Shown here: positions 42,814-51,710 of the stretch, in pieces
Numbering within the stretch: the first letter of the stretch is position 1
How the letters are laid out: every line of letters begins with the position of its first letter
Source: UBA1494_A sp963973975
GTDB taxonomy: Bacteria > Bacteroidota > Bacteroidia > Flavobacteriales_E > Vicingaceae
Reading direction: 5' to 3'
Assembly (NCBI GenBank): GCA_963973975.1
Contig: CAXBCF010000002.1
Span: 1 to 64,000 of the forward strand
DNA length: 64,000 bases
The notes under the pieces: generated by a model
The model's database searches: none
What the model was told of the DNA's origin: nothing
Seen by the model: only the letters and a program-made list of their open reading frames with translations
Translations under genes and position numbers: made by a program

Positions 42814-44078
42814 AAATTTTTAAATTCGGTGGGGCTTCGGTAAATGATGCTGAAGCAATTAAGAATGTAGTTAATATCATTCAAAATTACAAGGACGAAG
42901 AAGTTGTAATTGTAGTTTCTGCCATGGGAAAAAGTACAAATGCACTTGAGGTATTGCTAAATGATTTTTATAAGGGTGAAGGTGATGTAATTGGGAAACT
43001 CGAAGCAATCAAAAAGTTTCACTTTTCTATTTTAGAGAAGTTATTTCCAACTGAGGATCATCCTGTTTATGAAGAAGTCCATAACCTATTTGTTGAAATA
43101 GAATGGCAATTAGAAGATCCTCCAGTTGGAACATTTGATTTTGAATACGATCAAATGGTAGCAATGGGGGAATTGTTATCCTCAAAAATTGTGGCGGCCT
43201 ACTTAAATTATTGTGATCAAAGTTCTAGGTGGCTAGATGCTAGAGATGTTATTAGAACTGATAATTCTTATAGAAAGGCTTTAGTCAATTGGGAGGTAAC
43301 TCAACAACTAATTGATAGAAAAATTAAACCAATTTATGCTAATTCTGAAACAAAACGCATAGTGACTCAGGGATTTATAGCTGCAACATCAGAAAACTTT
43401 AATACAACTTTGGGAAGAGAAGGCTCTGACTTTACAGCTGCAATATTTGCTTATTGTTTAGATGCAGAGGAGGTTGTAATTTGGAAAGATGTTGAAGGAA
43501 TGTTAAATGCAGATCCTAAATCCTATAAGAACACAGTTAAGCTCAATGAAATTTCTTATTTGGAAGCTGTAGAGTTGGCTTATTTTGGTGCTTCAGTAAT
43601 CCACCCAAAAACGATAAAGCCACTTCAAAACAAAGGGATACCACTAAAAATTAAATCCTTCTTAAATCCGCTTAATAAAGGAACTTTAATTTCAAATAAT
43701 ACAGCATCAGACTCACTGATTCCCTCTTTTATACACAAAGAAAATCAGGTTTTAATTTCAATAGCAGCTATCGATTTTGATTTTATCATGGAGACTCATT
43801 TAAGTGATATTTATAATTTATTTTCCAAAAATAATGTGAGTATCAATTTGATGCAGAATTCAGCAATTAGCTTTTCCGTTTGTGTTGACTTTGATGAAAA
43901 TAAATTCAACTTTTTAATGGAAGAGCTAAAGAAAAAATTCAAAGTAACTTTCAATGAAAATCTGACTTTAATAACTGTTCGACATTATTCAGATGAGTTA
44001 TTGCATGAATTAATCACCGATAAAAAAGTATATCTTGAACAAAAAACGAGAAATACGGCAAGATTTGTAGTGCAATAG
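42810..44078 (+). CDS. lysC: Aspartokinase (monofunctional)
   Basis: A 422-residue enzyme that phosphorylates aspartate, the first step to lysine, threonine, methionine and diaminopimelate. The N-terminus KIFKFGGASVNDAEAI is the amino-acid kinase signature. TTLGREGSDFTAAIFAYCLDAEEV (residues ~195-220) binds ATP and aspartate, and YFGASVIHPKTIKPL follows. The C-terminal 120 residues are ACT-like for feedback regulation. It lies in one transcript with the GNAT gene through a 4-base overlap. Confidence 0.93.
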   Translation: MKIFKFGGASVNDAEAIKNVVNIIQNYKDEEVVIVVSAMGKSTNALEVLLNDFYKGEGDVIGKLEAIKKFHFSILEKLFPTEDHPVYEEVHNLFVEIEWQLEDPPVGTFDFEYDQMVAMGELLSSKIVAAYLNYCDQSSRWLDARDVIRTDNSYRKALVNWEVTQQLIDRKIKPIYANSETKRIVTQGFIAATSENFNTTLGREGSDFTAAIFAYCLDAEEVVIWKDVEGMLNADPKSYKNTVKLNEISYLEAVELAYFGASVIHPKTIKPLQNKGIPLKIKSFLNPLNKGTLISNNTASDSLIPSFIHKENQVLISIAAIDFDFIMETHLSDIYNLFSKNNVSINLMQNSAISFSVCVDFDENKFNFLMEELKKKFKVTFNENLTLITVRHYSDELLHELITDKKVYLEQKTRNTARFVVQ

Positions 44079-44125
44079 TAATTTGAAGCAACTATTGATT
44101 CAATAAATTAGTCTATGTTTTTCAC

Positions 44126-44133
44126 TATTTTTG
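44126..44133 (+). promoter_or_regulatory. -7 box (TATTTTTG) of the Wzz/Wzy operon
   Basis: An exact TAnnTTTG match 19 bases before the first Wzz-like start. No clear -33 element. Confidence 0.45.
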
Positions 44134-44152
44134 ACACCTTTAATTTAGGCAT

Positions 44153-45148
44153 ATGAACGCTATTACTAAAGACTCTTATTTGAATTCCAAAGGGATAATT
44201 TCTTTCATGAATAAAAGAAGAAATATTCTTTTACTCACTTGTACTTTAGCTTTTATTTCTGCTTCAGTTTTTTCATATTTTATAGAGGATAAATATGAAT
44301 CATCTGTTATTTTATTTCCATCTACTACCACCTCTATTTCTAGAGCATTATTAAATGATGAGAACTATAGAGAAAAGGATTTTTTGGAATTTGGAGAAGA
44401 GACAGAAGCTGAGCAATTGATTCAAATTTTGAATTCTGATCAAATTAGAGACCATATTATCAATAAGTATGATTTGATGAATCATTATAAAATTGATCCT
44501 GATAAGAAATATAGAAAAACATCACTCAATAGGATGTATAAAGACAACATAGACTTCGCTAGAACAAAATTTATGTCTGTTAAGATTGAAGTGCTAGATA
44601 CAGATCCTGTTTATGCTGCAAATATCGCGAATGAGATTGCTGCTATGGTTGATACCGTTCGAAATAAAATGCTAAAGAAAGTAGCTGTTCAAGCCTTACG
44701 AATTGTTGAAAATGAGTATGAAGGCTTGAAATCAGAAATTCAAGCAATTGAAGATACTTTGAACATGATTCGTGCTTATGGAATTCAAGATTACAAGACA
44801 CAAGTTGAGGTATTAAGTCAGCAATATGGTGCAGCTCTTGTCAGTAATAACATGAAAGCAGCAAAAATTTTAGAAAATAAATTAGATACCTTTTCTAAAT
44901 ACGGCGGTAAGTATTTAAGCTTGGTTCAACAAATGGAATATGAGCGAGAAAAGCTAAGTGATATGCGTAAAGTATATTCAGAAGCAAGAGTTAATGCAGA
45001 ATCTACTATCGATCAAAAATTTGTTGTCAATAAAGCCTATCCAGCTGAGAAAGCGACCTATCCAGTAAGGTGGTTGACTGTGCTAGTTTCTGTTTTAGCA
45101 ACTTTTCTTTTTACCATGATTGTTTTAATATTAATAGATACAAAGTAA
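44153..45148 (+). CDS. Wzz-like polysaccharide chain-length/co-polymerase protein, copy 1
   Basis: A 331-residue inner-membrane protein with two transmembrane helices (about residues 23-44 and 305-329) and a long helical periplasmic domain between, the topology of Wzz/PCP proteins that set polysaccharide chain length. The first helix leads into SYFIEDKYESSVILFPS and the second is preceded by YPAEKATYPVRW, as usual in Wzz. Predicted coiled coil lies around residues 170-290. No tyrosine kinase domain follows, so it is of the PCP-1 or kinase-less type. A second, divergent copy lies 6 bases downstream. Confidence 0.85.
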   Translation: MNAITKDSYLNSKGIISFMNKRRNILLLTCTLAFISASVFSYFIEDKYESSVILFPSTTTSISRALLNDENYREKDFLEFGEETEAEQLIQILNSDQIRDHIINKYDLMNHYKIDPDKKYRKTSLNRMYKDNIDFARTKFMSVKIEVLDTDPVYAANIANEIAAMVDTVRNKMLKKVAVQALRIVENEYEGLKSEIQAIEDTLNMIRAYGIQDYKTQVEVLSQQYGAALVSNNMKAAKILENKLDTFSKYGGKYLSLVQQMEYEREKLSDMRKVYSEARVNAESTIDQKFVVNKAYPAEKATYPVRWLTVLVSVLATFLFTMIVLILIDTK

Positions 45149-45154
45149 GAAATA

Positions 45155-46126
45155 ATGGAAGAAAATTCTTCAAAAAAATATTTTGAATCCAATATGAAAG
45201 TGATTGAATTTGCTAAACATTATTGGAAATTTCTTTTAGGTATAGCTGTTGTTTCAGGAGTATTAGCTGTGTTTTTTTCTGAACCAAATTTTATTGCTCC
45301 TAAGTTCACCTCAACTGCCATTATTTATCCGGCTAATTTAGGCGGTTACTCAGGTGAAACAAGACTCGATCAGATGCAACAGTACTTGGAATCTAATGAG
45401 ATAAGAGATACCATTATTAATAAATATAATTTATATGATGAGTATGAGGTAGACAGCTCAAAATTATATCATAAATCACTTATGATAAATGCATTTTCAA
45501 AACATTTTACTTTTGAAGAAACACGGTACGAGTCTATAAAAATAACTGTTACTTCTAAAAGTCCCATTAAAGCCAAACAAATGGCTGATGAGGTATTGAA
45601 GCAATTGGACTTAACAATTCGAACAACTGAAAGAGAAAAGTTTAAAGAATTATTAGTGATTTATGAAAACTTAATGCTTGAAAAAAAGAACCAAGTTGAT
45701 TCTTTAGAAAAGCAAATTAGAAAAATCAGCACAGAATACGGAATACTTGATTACATCGCTCAATCTGAAGAGGTTACAAAGGGTTATATGCAATTTTTGT
45801 TAAGTGGTAAAAAAGGTTCTGATTTTCAAGAAGCAAAAGAATTGTATAATAATTTGGAGCAATATGGAAGGCATTACCATAATTTACATGCACAGCTTAA
45901 TGAAATCAACGATGAATATGTAAGACGATTACATGAATATGAACAAATCCTTAAAGACTATAATAAGGAGCAAACCTACTCATACGTTTTAGTAAAACCT
46001 GAAGTGCCCGATAAAAAATCATCACCTGTAAGAGTAGCAATTGTTTTGGCTGCAATAGCAGCTTCTGTTGGATTTACTTTTGTAATGATGCTTCTCCTTG
46101 GCTATCAAAGAAAGAAAAATGTCTGA
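45155..46126 (+). CDS. Wzz-like polysaccharide chain-length/co-polymerase protein, copy 2
   Basis: A 323-residue protein with the same build as the preceding gene: helix 1 near residues 28-47, a periplasmic helical domain, helix 2 near 293-317, and the usual proline-rich approach VKPEVPDKKSSPVRVA. Sequence similarity to copy 1 is clear in segments such as IRDTIINKYNLYDEYEVDSSKLYHKS versus IRDHIINKYDLMNHYKIDPDKKYRKT, so the pair arose by duplication. The two may form a hetero-oligomer. It overlaps the next gene by 8 bases. Confidence 0.85.
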   Translation: MEENSSKKYFESNMKVIEFAKHYWKFLLGIAVVSGVLAVFFSEPNFIAPKFTSTAIIYPANLGGYSGETRLDQMQQYLESNEIRDTIINKYNLYDEYEVDSSKLYHKSLMINAFSKHFTFEETRYESIKITVTSKSPIKAKQMADEVLKQLDLTIRTTEREKFKELLVIYENLMLEKKNQVDSLEKQIRKISTEYGILDYIAQSEEVTKGYMQFLLSGKKGSDFQEAKELYNNLEQYGRHYHNLHAQLNEINDEYVRRLHEYEQILKDYNKEQTYSYVLVKPEVPDKKSSPVRVAIVLAAIAASVGFTFVMMLLLGYQRKKNV

Positions 46127-47573
46127 AGTAACAAAATCAAATTGGGTTTTAGTACTTAGTTTTTTGTTTATCATGGCAAACAGTGCGCTGATTGCTATTG
46201 AGCAGTATTGGTTTGCAGCAGTTCCCTTCGCAATAGCATTGTTGGCAATGGCTTTTGTAGCGACAGACAAGCTGATGTGGTTTATCATTTTTGCTACTCC
46301 TTTATCGATTAATCTCGAAGAATTAAATCTTGGTTTTGGCCAAGTAGGTATGTTTCTACCTACAGAGCCGCTACTGTTTGTCTTAATGATTATTTTCTTT
46401 TTAAAGTTATTGTATGAACGAAAATTTGATCGAGAAGTCATCTACCATCCTATCTCAATAGCTATTTATATTTATCTAGGTTGGATTTTAATCACAACCT
46501 TAACTAGCACAATGTTTTTCGTTTCTTTAAAATCGTTTCTTGCCAAATTATGGTTTATAATTACATTTTATTTCATTGGTTCGCAGCTTTATAAATCTAA
46601 GAAGAATATTCTAACTTTTGCTTGGCTTTACTTGATTCCTCTTGTAGGAGTAGCAATTTATACGTTTATCCATCATAGTACTTATGGATTCCAAGAGCGA
46701 CCTGCACACTGGGTGATGCAACCTTTTTTTAAAGATCATACCGTTTATGGAGCTGTAGTAGCAATGATGTTTCCTATCTCTTTAATGTTAATTAGTCTCA
46801 AACGTTATACTAAGTTCAGACTCATAACTGTTTTAATGGCAACTGCAATTGCACTGGGAATAGTATTCTCATATGGAAGAGCAGCTTGGATAAGTCTTTT
46901 AGTTGGTCTTATAGTTTCATTAATCTACATATTTAAATTACGCTATAAGTTTGTACTATCTTTAGCAGGATTAGTTATTCTCTTTACAGTAGTTTTTTGG
47001 TCAGATATAATGAATCTAGTTGAAAAAAACACAATTGATTCTACTAGTGAAAACTTAACTGAACACGTCCAATCCATTGCAAATATTTCTACTGATGCAT
47101 CAAACTTAGAAAGAATTAATCGTTGGAATTCTGCCATTGAAATGTTTAAAAGAAAACCGATTTTTGGATGGGGGCCTGGAACTTATACGTTTCAGTATGC
47201 GCCTTTTCAATCTGCTGAAGACTTAACCATTATTAGTACTAATGCCGGTGATGGAGGAAATGCTCATAGTGAATTTATAGGGCCTCTTTCTGAATCTGGT
47301 CTGCTTGGAATGCTAACTTTTCTCTTAGTTATTGTAGTATTCTACTATAGGGCTACTGTTCTCTATTATAAACTCCCACCTTCTGAAATACGAAGTATTT
47401 TATTATTTGTATTAATTGCATTTACTACTTATATAGTAAATGGGATGCTCAATAATTTTTTAGATACTGATAAAGCGAGCGTTCCATTTTGGACCTTTGT
47501 TGCAATTGTAGTTGTAATTGACTTGCATTGGGAAAAAATGCTTAGCCAAGAAAACGAGCAAGTAAAAAAGTGA
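46119..47573 (+). CDS. O-antigen polymerase/ligase-like protein (Wzy/WaaL family)
   Basis: A 484-residue polytopic membrane protein with about 11-12 helices. The Wzy_C/O-antigen ligase (PF04932) region is near residues 240-400: IVFSYGRAAWISLLVGLIVS, a large periplasmic loop with RWNSAIEMFKRKPIFGWGPGTYTF, and AHSEFIGPLSESGLLGML. These are the conserved Arg, Trp-Gly-x-Gly and His-Ser/Asn-Glu positions. It either polymerises or ligates surface polysaccharide. The ATG at 46119 overlaps the stop of the second Wzz gene. Its last 32 bases overlap the end of the convergent phosphatase gene. Confidence 0.85.
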   Translation: MSEVTKSNWVLVLSFLFIMANSALIAIEQYWFAAVPFAIALLAMAFVATDKLMWFIIFATPLSINLEELNLGFGQVGMFLPTEPLLFVLMIIFFLKLLYERKFDREVIYHPISIAIYIYLGWILITTLTSTMFFVSLKSFLAKLWFIITFYFIGSQLYKSKKNILTFAWLYLIPLVGVAIYTFIHHSTYGFQERPAHWVMQPFFKDHTVYGAVVAMMFPISLMLISLKRYTKFRLITVLMATAIALGIVFSYGRAAWISLLVGLIVSLIYIFKLRYKFVLSLAGLVILFTVVFWSDIMNLVEKNTIDSTSENLTEHVQSIANISTDASNLERINRWNSAIEMFKRKPIFGWGPGTYTFQYAPFQSAEDLTIISTNAGDGGNAHSEFIGPLSESGLLGMLTFLLVIVVFYYRATVLYYKLPPSEIRSILLFVLIAFTTYIVNGMLNNFLDTDKASVPFWTFVAIVVVIDLHWEKMLSQENEQVKK

Positions 47574-48765
47574 TATCATCACTTAGTCCAATAGAGTTGG
47601 CAACTTTCTCTACCTTCTCTGTGATGGCAGCATGACTTTGCTCTAGTGAATAAGTTGGTTTAAAATAAGTGCTTGTATTGTCATCAAAACAAATTCCTTT
47701 TTCATCTTCCATTTCTGATAGGCCATCTGAAAAACAAAATAATTTACTGTTTTCTTTTAGCTGAATTTTTTCAGAGGCTATTTCAGGTAATTGATCAAAC
47801 ATTCCTAAAACGGTACATCCTTTGTCTAAGTTTAGCAAATCTTTACCTGAAATAAGCATACCCGGAGGATGACCTGCGTTTAAATATTCTAAACTCCTTT
47901 CATTGGGATTAAAGATTGCAATAAAAAGCGTAATAAATTTTTCATAATTAGCAGATTCAATAACTTTTAAGTTACAATGTTCTACTAACTCTTTTAAATT
48001 TTGTGTAATGGAAAGCCTTGCTCTTAGATTAGCTTGAAAATTTGCCATTAAAATAGCTGCTGAAACGCCTTTTCCTGAGACATCTGCTACACAAAGAGCT
48101 GTATTCCCATTACTCAACTGAATTACATCGTAATAATCTCCACCTACCTCACTATGAGGTGAATAATAAGCCATTACTTCTATTGATTTTTTCTTTGGTA
48201 AGGTTCTAGGAAAAAGTAAACTCTGCATTTTTTGAGCTAACTCCAATTCCTTTTTAATGGCTATTTGTTTTATATGCTCGATGTTTAAACGTTTATTTTC
48301 TAAGGCTACAACAATAATATTAGCCAAAGTCTGTATAAAACGAAGGTGTTTAATAATTGGACTCACCTCAATTTTTTCTCCATCAAAATCAGCTAATAAA
48401 AGATAAGCTAGTGCTTTGTCTTTATGAAAAACAGGAATTACAACATCAAAATTGGATAAAGTTTCATCTTTATGAGAAGTCAAAACTTCAATACTTTGGA
48501 ATTGACTTTCTAATTGCTGTATATTAATCTTTACGCTTTTTTCGGAAAGCCCTTCGATTAAAGAGATACCCCAAGTTCCTTGAAAAGTGAAAAGTACAAA
48601 CTTGCCTATGTGAAGCTCTTCTGTTAGAACAGATTTTAGAATCTTAAAAAGTACATCCTTACTTGAGTTATTATTAATGGAATTAGTAATCTCTAATAAC
48701 CAACTAAGCTTGGAATTAGAAAGCCTTAATCTTCCTTTTACTCTATGTTGATTGTCATTGCTCAT
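47542..48765 (-). CDS. RsbU/SpoIIE-type PP2C protein phosphatase with GAF-like sensor
   Basis: A 407-residue regulatory phosphatase. The N-terminal 190 residues resemble a GAF domain (VVIPVFHKDKALAYLLLADFDG), and a short helical linker (IKQIAIKKELELAQKMQSLLFP) joins the catalytic domain. The SpoIIE/PP2C-type domain is complete: SPHSEVGGDYYDVI, CVADVSGKGVSAAILMA (metal-binding Asp), YLNAGHPPGML, FSDGLSEMED and LSDDITFLLAR. RsbU proteins act in partner-switching with anti-sigma factors and anti-anti-sigma factors. None is encoded nearby. It overlaps the second LpxD-like gene by 11 bases and is co-transcribed with it. Confidence 0.9.
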   Translation of the reverse strand: MSNDNQHRVKGRLRLSNSKLSWLLEITNSINNNSSKDVLFKILKSVLTEELHIGKFVLFTFQGTWGISLIEGLSEKSVKINIQQLESQFQSIEVLTSHKDETLSNFDVVIPVFHKDKALAYLLLADFDGEKIEVSPIIKHLRFIQTLANIIVVALENKRLNIEHIKQIAIKKELELAQKMQSLLFPRTLPKKKSIEVMAYYSPHSEVGGDYYDVIQLSNGNTALCVADVSGKGVSAAILMANFQANLRARLSITQNLKELVEHCNLKVIESANYEKFITLFIAIFNPNERSLEYLNAGHPPGMLISGKDLLNLDKGCTVLGMFDQLPEIASEKIQLKENSKLFCFSDGLSEMEDEKGICFDDNTSTYFKPTYSLEQSHAAITEKVEKVANSIGLSDDITFLLARFLG

Positions 48766-49699
48766 TTTCTTTTACTTGATTAGACTGAGCTGTTAAACTT
48801 CTAAGGGCTGCTTGTTCTTTGTATTTTATTTTGATCTCATCTGCGGGAATTCCTACATAAGTTTTACCACCTTCTAAAGATTTACTAACTCCACTTTTTG
48901 CGCCAAGCACTGTTTTGTCTCCAATAGTTATTCCGCTTGCAATTCCAACCTGCCCCCAAATAGTACAAAAATCTCCAATTCTTACACAACCAGCAATTCC
49001 ACTTTGAGAAGCAATAATACAATGTTTCCCAATTATAGTATCATGACCAATTTGAACTAAGTTGTCAATTTTTGTTCCTTTACCGATAAAAGTTGTCGAA
49101 GTTACACCTTTATCAATTGTGCAATTTGCCCCAATTTCAACTGCATCTTCAATTTTTACGCAACCAACACTATTCAAACGTTCATGATGCGTAGTCCTAT
49201 TTTTATAATAAAATCCCATAGAACCAATTATTGTTCCTGATTGAATGATGACATTATCACCAATACTCACATCATCAAGTATAGAAACATTTGGAAAAAT
49301 CAAGGTATTATTTCCAATTGATACATTTCTTCCAATGCTAACACTTTGGTGAATTTGTGTTCCACTTCCAATTTTAGTTTCTGGTTGAATTTGTTCTTTC
49401 GAAAATTCAAAAGGATTGAAGTAGTTGAGTAAATAATTGAAATCTCGAAAAGGATTTGTGCTTATAAGGTATCCCTTATTTTTATCAGAACAAGCATCTC
49501 GATTGTTAATAAGAATGACACTTGCTGCTGAGCTAATTACTTTCTCATAATATTTGGGATGATCTACAAAGACAATATCTCCCTTGTTGACTCTGTGAAT
49601 TTCATTTATTCCACTAACCTCAATAGCTGCACTTCCCTCAAATGGAAGGTCTAAAATTTTTGCAATTTCTTTAAGGCTATGGATTTGGTTTAATTTCAT
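48755..49699 (-). CDS. Second LpxD-like acyltransferase
   Basis: A 314-residue left-handed beta-helix (hexapeptide repeat) protein. It has the N-terminal uridine-binding-type domain (residues 1-100), about ten hexapeptide turns, and the LpxD-type IGHD sequence ([14 protein letters not shown]) in which the His would be the general base. The second conserved LpxD histidine, seen as VGHIEI in the true LpxD of this window, is missing here (IASGITI). It therefore may acylate another UDP-sugar or have a changed specificity. It lies between efp and the phosphatase with overlaps of 4 and 11 bases. The same efp-LpxD-like order is, as I recall, common in Flavobacteriia, where sucD follows. Here sucD is absent. 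Confidence 0.8.
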   Translation of the reverse strand: MKLNQIHSLKEIAKILDLPFEGSAAIEVSGINEIHRVNKGDIVFVDHPKYYEKVISSAASVILINNRDACSDKNKGYLISTNPFRDFNYLLNYFNPFEFSKEQIQPETKIGSGTQIHQSVSIGRNVSIGNNTLIFPNVSILDDVSIGDNVIIQSGTIIGSMGFYYKNRTTHHERLNSVGCVKIEDAVEIGANCTIDKGVTSTTFIGKGTKIDNLVQIGHDTIIGKHCIIASQSGIAGCVRIGDFCTIWGQVGIASGITIGDKTVLGAKSGVSKSLEGGKTYVGIPADEIKIKYKEQAALRSLTAQSNQVKENEQ

Positions 49700-50262
49700 T
49701 CTTTTACTCTTTCCGAATAGGCTCCGGTACGAGTGTCAATTTTAACTTTATCACCTTCATTTATAAATAAAGGTACACGCACTTCTGCTCCAGTTTCCAA
49801 TTTTGCAGGTTTAGTTGTGTTTGTTGCTGTATCTCCTTTAATACCAGGTTCAGTGAAAGTAACAACCAAGTTAACAAAAGAGGGTAATTCGCAAGTTAAT
49901 GGCTTTTCTTCTTCCGCATGAAATTGAATTTCAACAATGTCGCCTTCCTTCAAAAATTGAGGTGCATTGATCATCGATTCTGGCAAGAACGTTTGTTCAA
50001 AATCTTCCATGTTCATAAAATGATAACCACTGTCATCAGTAAATAAGTATTGATATTTTCTTGTTTCAATTCTTACAGTATCAATTTTTACTCCTGCGTT
50101 AAATGTATTATCGATGAGTTTCCCATTTGTAAGACTTTTTAATTTTGTTCTTACAAAAGCAGGTCCTTTTCCAGGTTTAACATGTTGAAATTCAACAATA
50201 GTATATAAATCATTATTGAAATTGATGCAAAGTCCGTTTTTAAAATCTGATGTATTGGCCAT
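49696..50262 (-). CDS. efp: Elongation factor P
   Basis: A 188-residue translation factor that relieves ribosome stalling on polyproline. The three beta-barrel domains are recognisable, with the conserved loop [18 protein letters not shown] and Lys32 as the tip residue that enters the peptidyl-transferase centre (equivalent to Lys34 in E. coli). [14 protein letters not shown] and the C-terminal [23 protein letters not shown] are typical. I see no epmA or earP gene here, so Lys may remain unmodified. It has its own -7 box (50281-50288) and starts the downstream trio. Confidence 0.96.
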   Translation of the reverse strand: MANTSDFKNGLCINFNNDLYTIVEFQHVKPGKGPAFVRTKLKSLTNGKLIDNTFNAGVKIDTVRIETRKYQYLFTDDSGYHFMNMEDFEQTFLPESMINAPQFLKEGDIVEIQFHAEEEKPLTCELPSFVNLVVTFTEPGIKGDTATNTTKPAKLETGAEVRVPLFINEGDKVKIDTRTGAYSERVKE

Positions 50263-50280
50263 TTTATGTTTTGTTTAATT

Positions 50281-50288
50281 CAAAAGTA
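50281..50288 (-). promoter_or_regulatory. -7 box (TACTTTTG) of efp
   Basis: An exact TAnnTTTG match on the minus strand, 18 bases before the efp ATG. It suggests that efp, the second LpxD-like gene and the phosphatase form their own transcription unit inside the lipid A block. Confidence 0.5.
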
Positions 50289-50304
50289 AGTTAATATTTA
50301 AAGA

Positions 50305-50931
50305 TTATTTTTTAAAATCATGAATATCTAATCGCTGATTGATTTTGTAAAGTTCGTTTTTATCTTCATTAGAGCTGATGATGCAAAGTTTATCTGTTGC
50401 ATAAGTATCTAAAAGACGATGATAGATTTCAATACCGTGTTTGTCGAGGTTAGCGCATGGCTCATCCAACAACAAAATTGTTGAATCGCAAGCAATTGCT
50501 AATCCGAGCTTCAGTCGCTGTTTCATCCCGGATGAAAAATGCTTGACTAATTTGTTTTTTGCTTCTGTTAAATTAATTTCCTCTAAAAAAAATTCAACTG
50601 ACTTTGAATCAGCAATTACTTTAAATTTTTTATAAAAGCTGATAATTTCAAGCGTAGTTAAATCTTCAGGTAAATCAATGTAGGGTGCTGTAAAACTGAT
50701 ATGCTTATAAATAGCTTCATTAGCTACTTGATTTTTGGCATCAATCCAATAGCTAATAGTTCCAGAAGTAGCTTGTTCAGCAGCAGTTAATAGTTTAAGG
50801 AGAGTTGATTTCCCACTTCCATTGTTCCCAATTATTCCAATTCTATTTGGTGTTTCAAAAGCAACATGGATTTCTTTGAAAATCCACTCATTTTTGTAAC
50901 GCTTACCGATGTCAATTAATTCAATTTTCAT
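50305..50931 (-). CDS. Orphan ABC transporter ATP-binding protein
   Basis: A 208-residue ABC ATPase: Walker A GNNGSGKSTLL, signature FSSGMKQRLKL (instead of LSGGQ), Walker B ILLLDEPCANLD and D loop. The switch His (H loop) after the last strand appears as Asn in CIISSNEDKN, so ATPase behaviour may differ. No membrane permease gene is adjacent. It is inserted between lpxA (3 bases upstream) and efp. In other bacteria an ABC flippase for lipid A (MsbA) is a full-length fusion; this short ATPase is not that. The transported substrate is unknown. Confidence 0.87.
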   Translation of the reverse strand: MKIELIDIGKRYKNEWIFKEIHVAFETPNRIGIIGNNGSGKSTLLKLLTAAEQATSGTISYWIDAKNQVANEAIYKHISFTAPYIDLPEDLTTLEIISFYKKFKVIADSKSVEFFLEEINLTEAKNKLVKHFSSGMKQRLKLGLAIACDSTILLLDEPCANLDKHGIEIYHRLLDTYATDKLCIISSNEDKNELYKINQRLDIHDFKK

Positions 50932-50934
50932 CGA

Positions 50935-51708
50935 TTAGCCAAGAGGTCCTCTAATAATTCCTTTTTCAGAGTGTTCAATAAAAGTGATGATTTGAGTTTT
51001 TTCAGGTGTTTCAGGAACATTGTCTTTAATGTCTTGAATTGATTTACTCACGTTGGTTCCATACACAAATAAACGACGATATATATCCTCAATTACATTA
51101 ATGCTTTCGTTTGAAAACCCTCTTCTTCTTAAACCTACCGCATTTATTCCTGCATAACTTAGCGGTTCTCTTGCAGCTTTTACAAAAGGAGGTACATTTT
51201 TTCTAACAAGTGAGCCACCGGCAACAAAAGAGTGTGCTCCAATAGAAACGAATTGTTGTACAGCTACTACTCCTTCAATAATAGCGTGATCTTCTATGGT
51301 TACATGACCAGCTATATTTCCTGTATTTGCAATGATTACATTGTTTCCAACATAAACATCATGTGCGATATGCACATAAGCCATCAACAAGCAATTATTT
51401 CCAACAACGGTTTTATTTCGATCTGAAGTTCCTCTGTTTACGGTTACACATTCTCGAATAGTTGTGTTATCTCCGATTTCAGCTGTAGTAACTTCGCCAT
51501 CAAACTTTAAATCTTGAGGAATTGCAGCTATTACAGCTCCTGGAAAAATACGGCAGTTATTTCCAATTCTTGCACCATCCATAATTGTAGAGTTAGGCCC
51601 AATCCATGTATTGTCTCCAATCACTACATCTTCAGCAATATATGCAAAGGGATCAATGATTACATTTTGCCCAATTTTAGCATTTGGATGTATATATGCT
51701 CTATCCAT
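50935..51708 (-). CDS. lpxA: UDP-N-acetylglucosamine O-acyltransferase
   Basis: A 257-residue trimeric left-handed beta-helix enzyme that transfers an R-3-hydroxyacyl chain from ACP to UDP-GlcNAc, the first step of lipid A synthesis. Many hexapeptide turns are seen (IGQNVIIDPFAYIAEDVVIGDN), with the catalytic His116 in AYVHIAHDVYVG (His125 in E. coli) and the C-terminal helical domain (GLRRRGFSNESINVIEDIYRRLF). It starts 2 bases after the LpxC-FabZ stop. Confidence 0.97.
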   Translation of the reverse strand: MDRAYIHPNAKIGQNVIIDPFAYIAEDVVIGDNTWIGPNSTIMDGARIGNNCRIFPGAVIAAIPQDLKFDGEVTTAEIGDNTTIRECVTVNRGTSDRNKTVVGNNCLLMAYVHIAHDVYVGNNVIIANTGNIAGHVTIEDHAIIEGVVAVQQFVSIGAHSFVAGGSLVRKNVPPFVKAAREPLSYAGINAVGLRRRGFSNESINVIEDIYRRLFVYGTNVSKSIQDIKDNVPETPEKTQIITFIEHSEKGIIRGPLG

Positions 51709-51710
51709 AT

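Noticed and set aside
46022..46441. A 139-residue antisense frame over the Wzz/Wzy junction
   Set aside because: Low-complexity Ser/Asn/Lys composition and full overlap with two recognisable genes.
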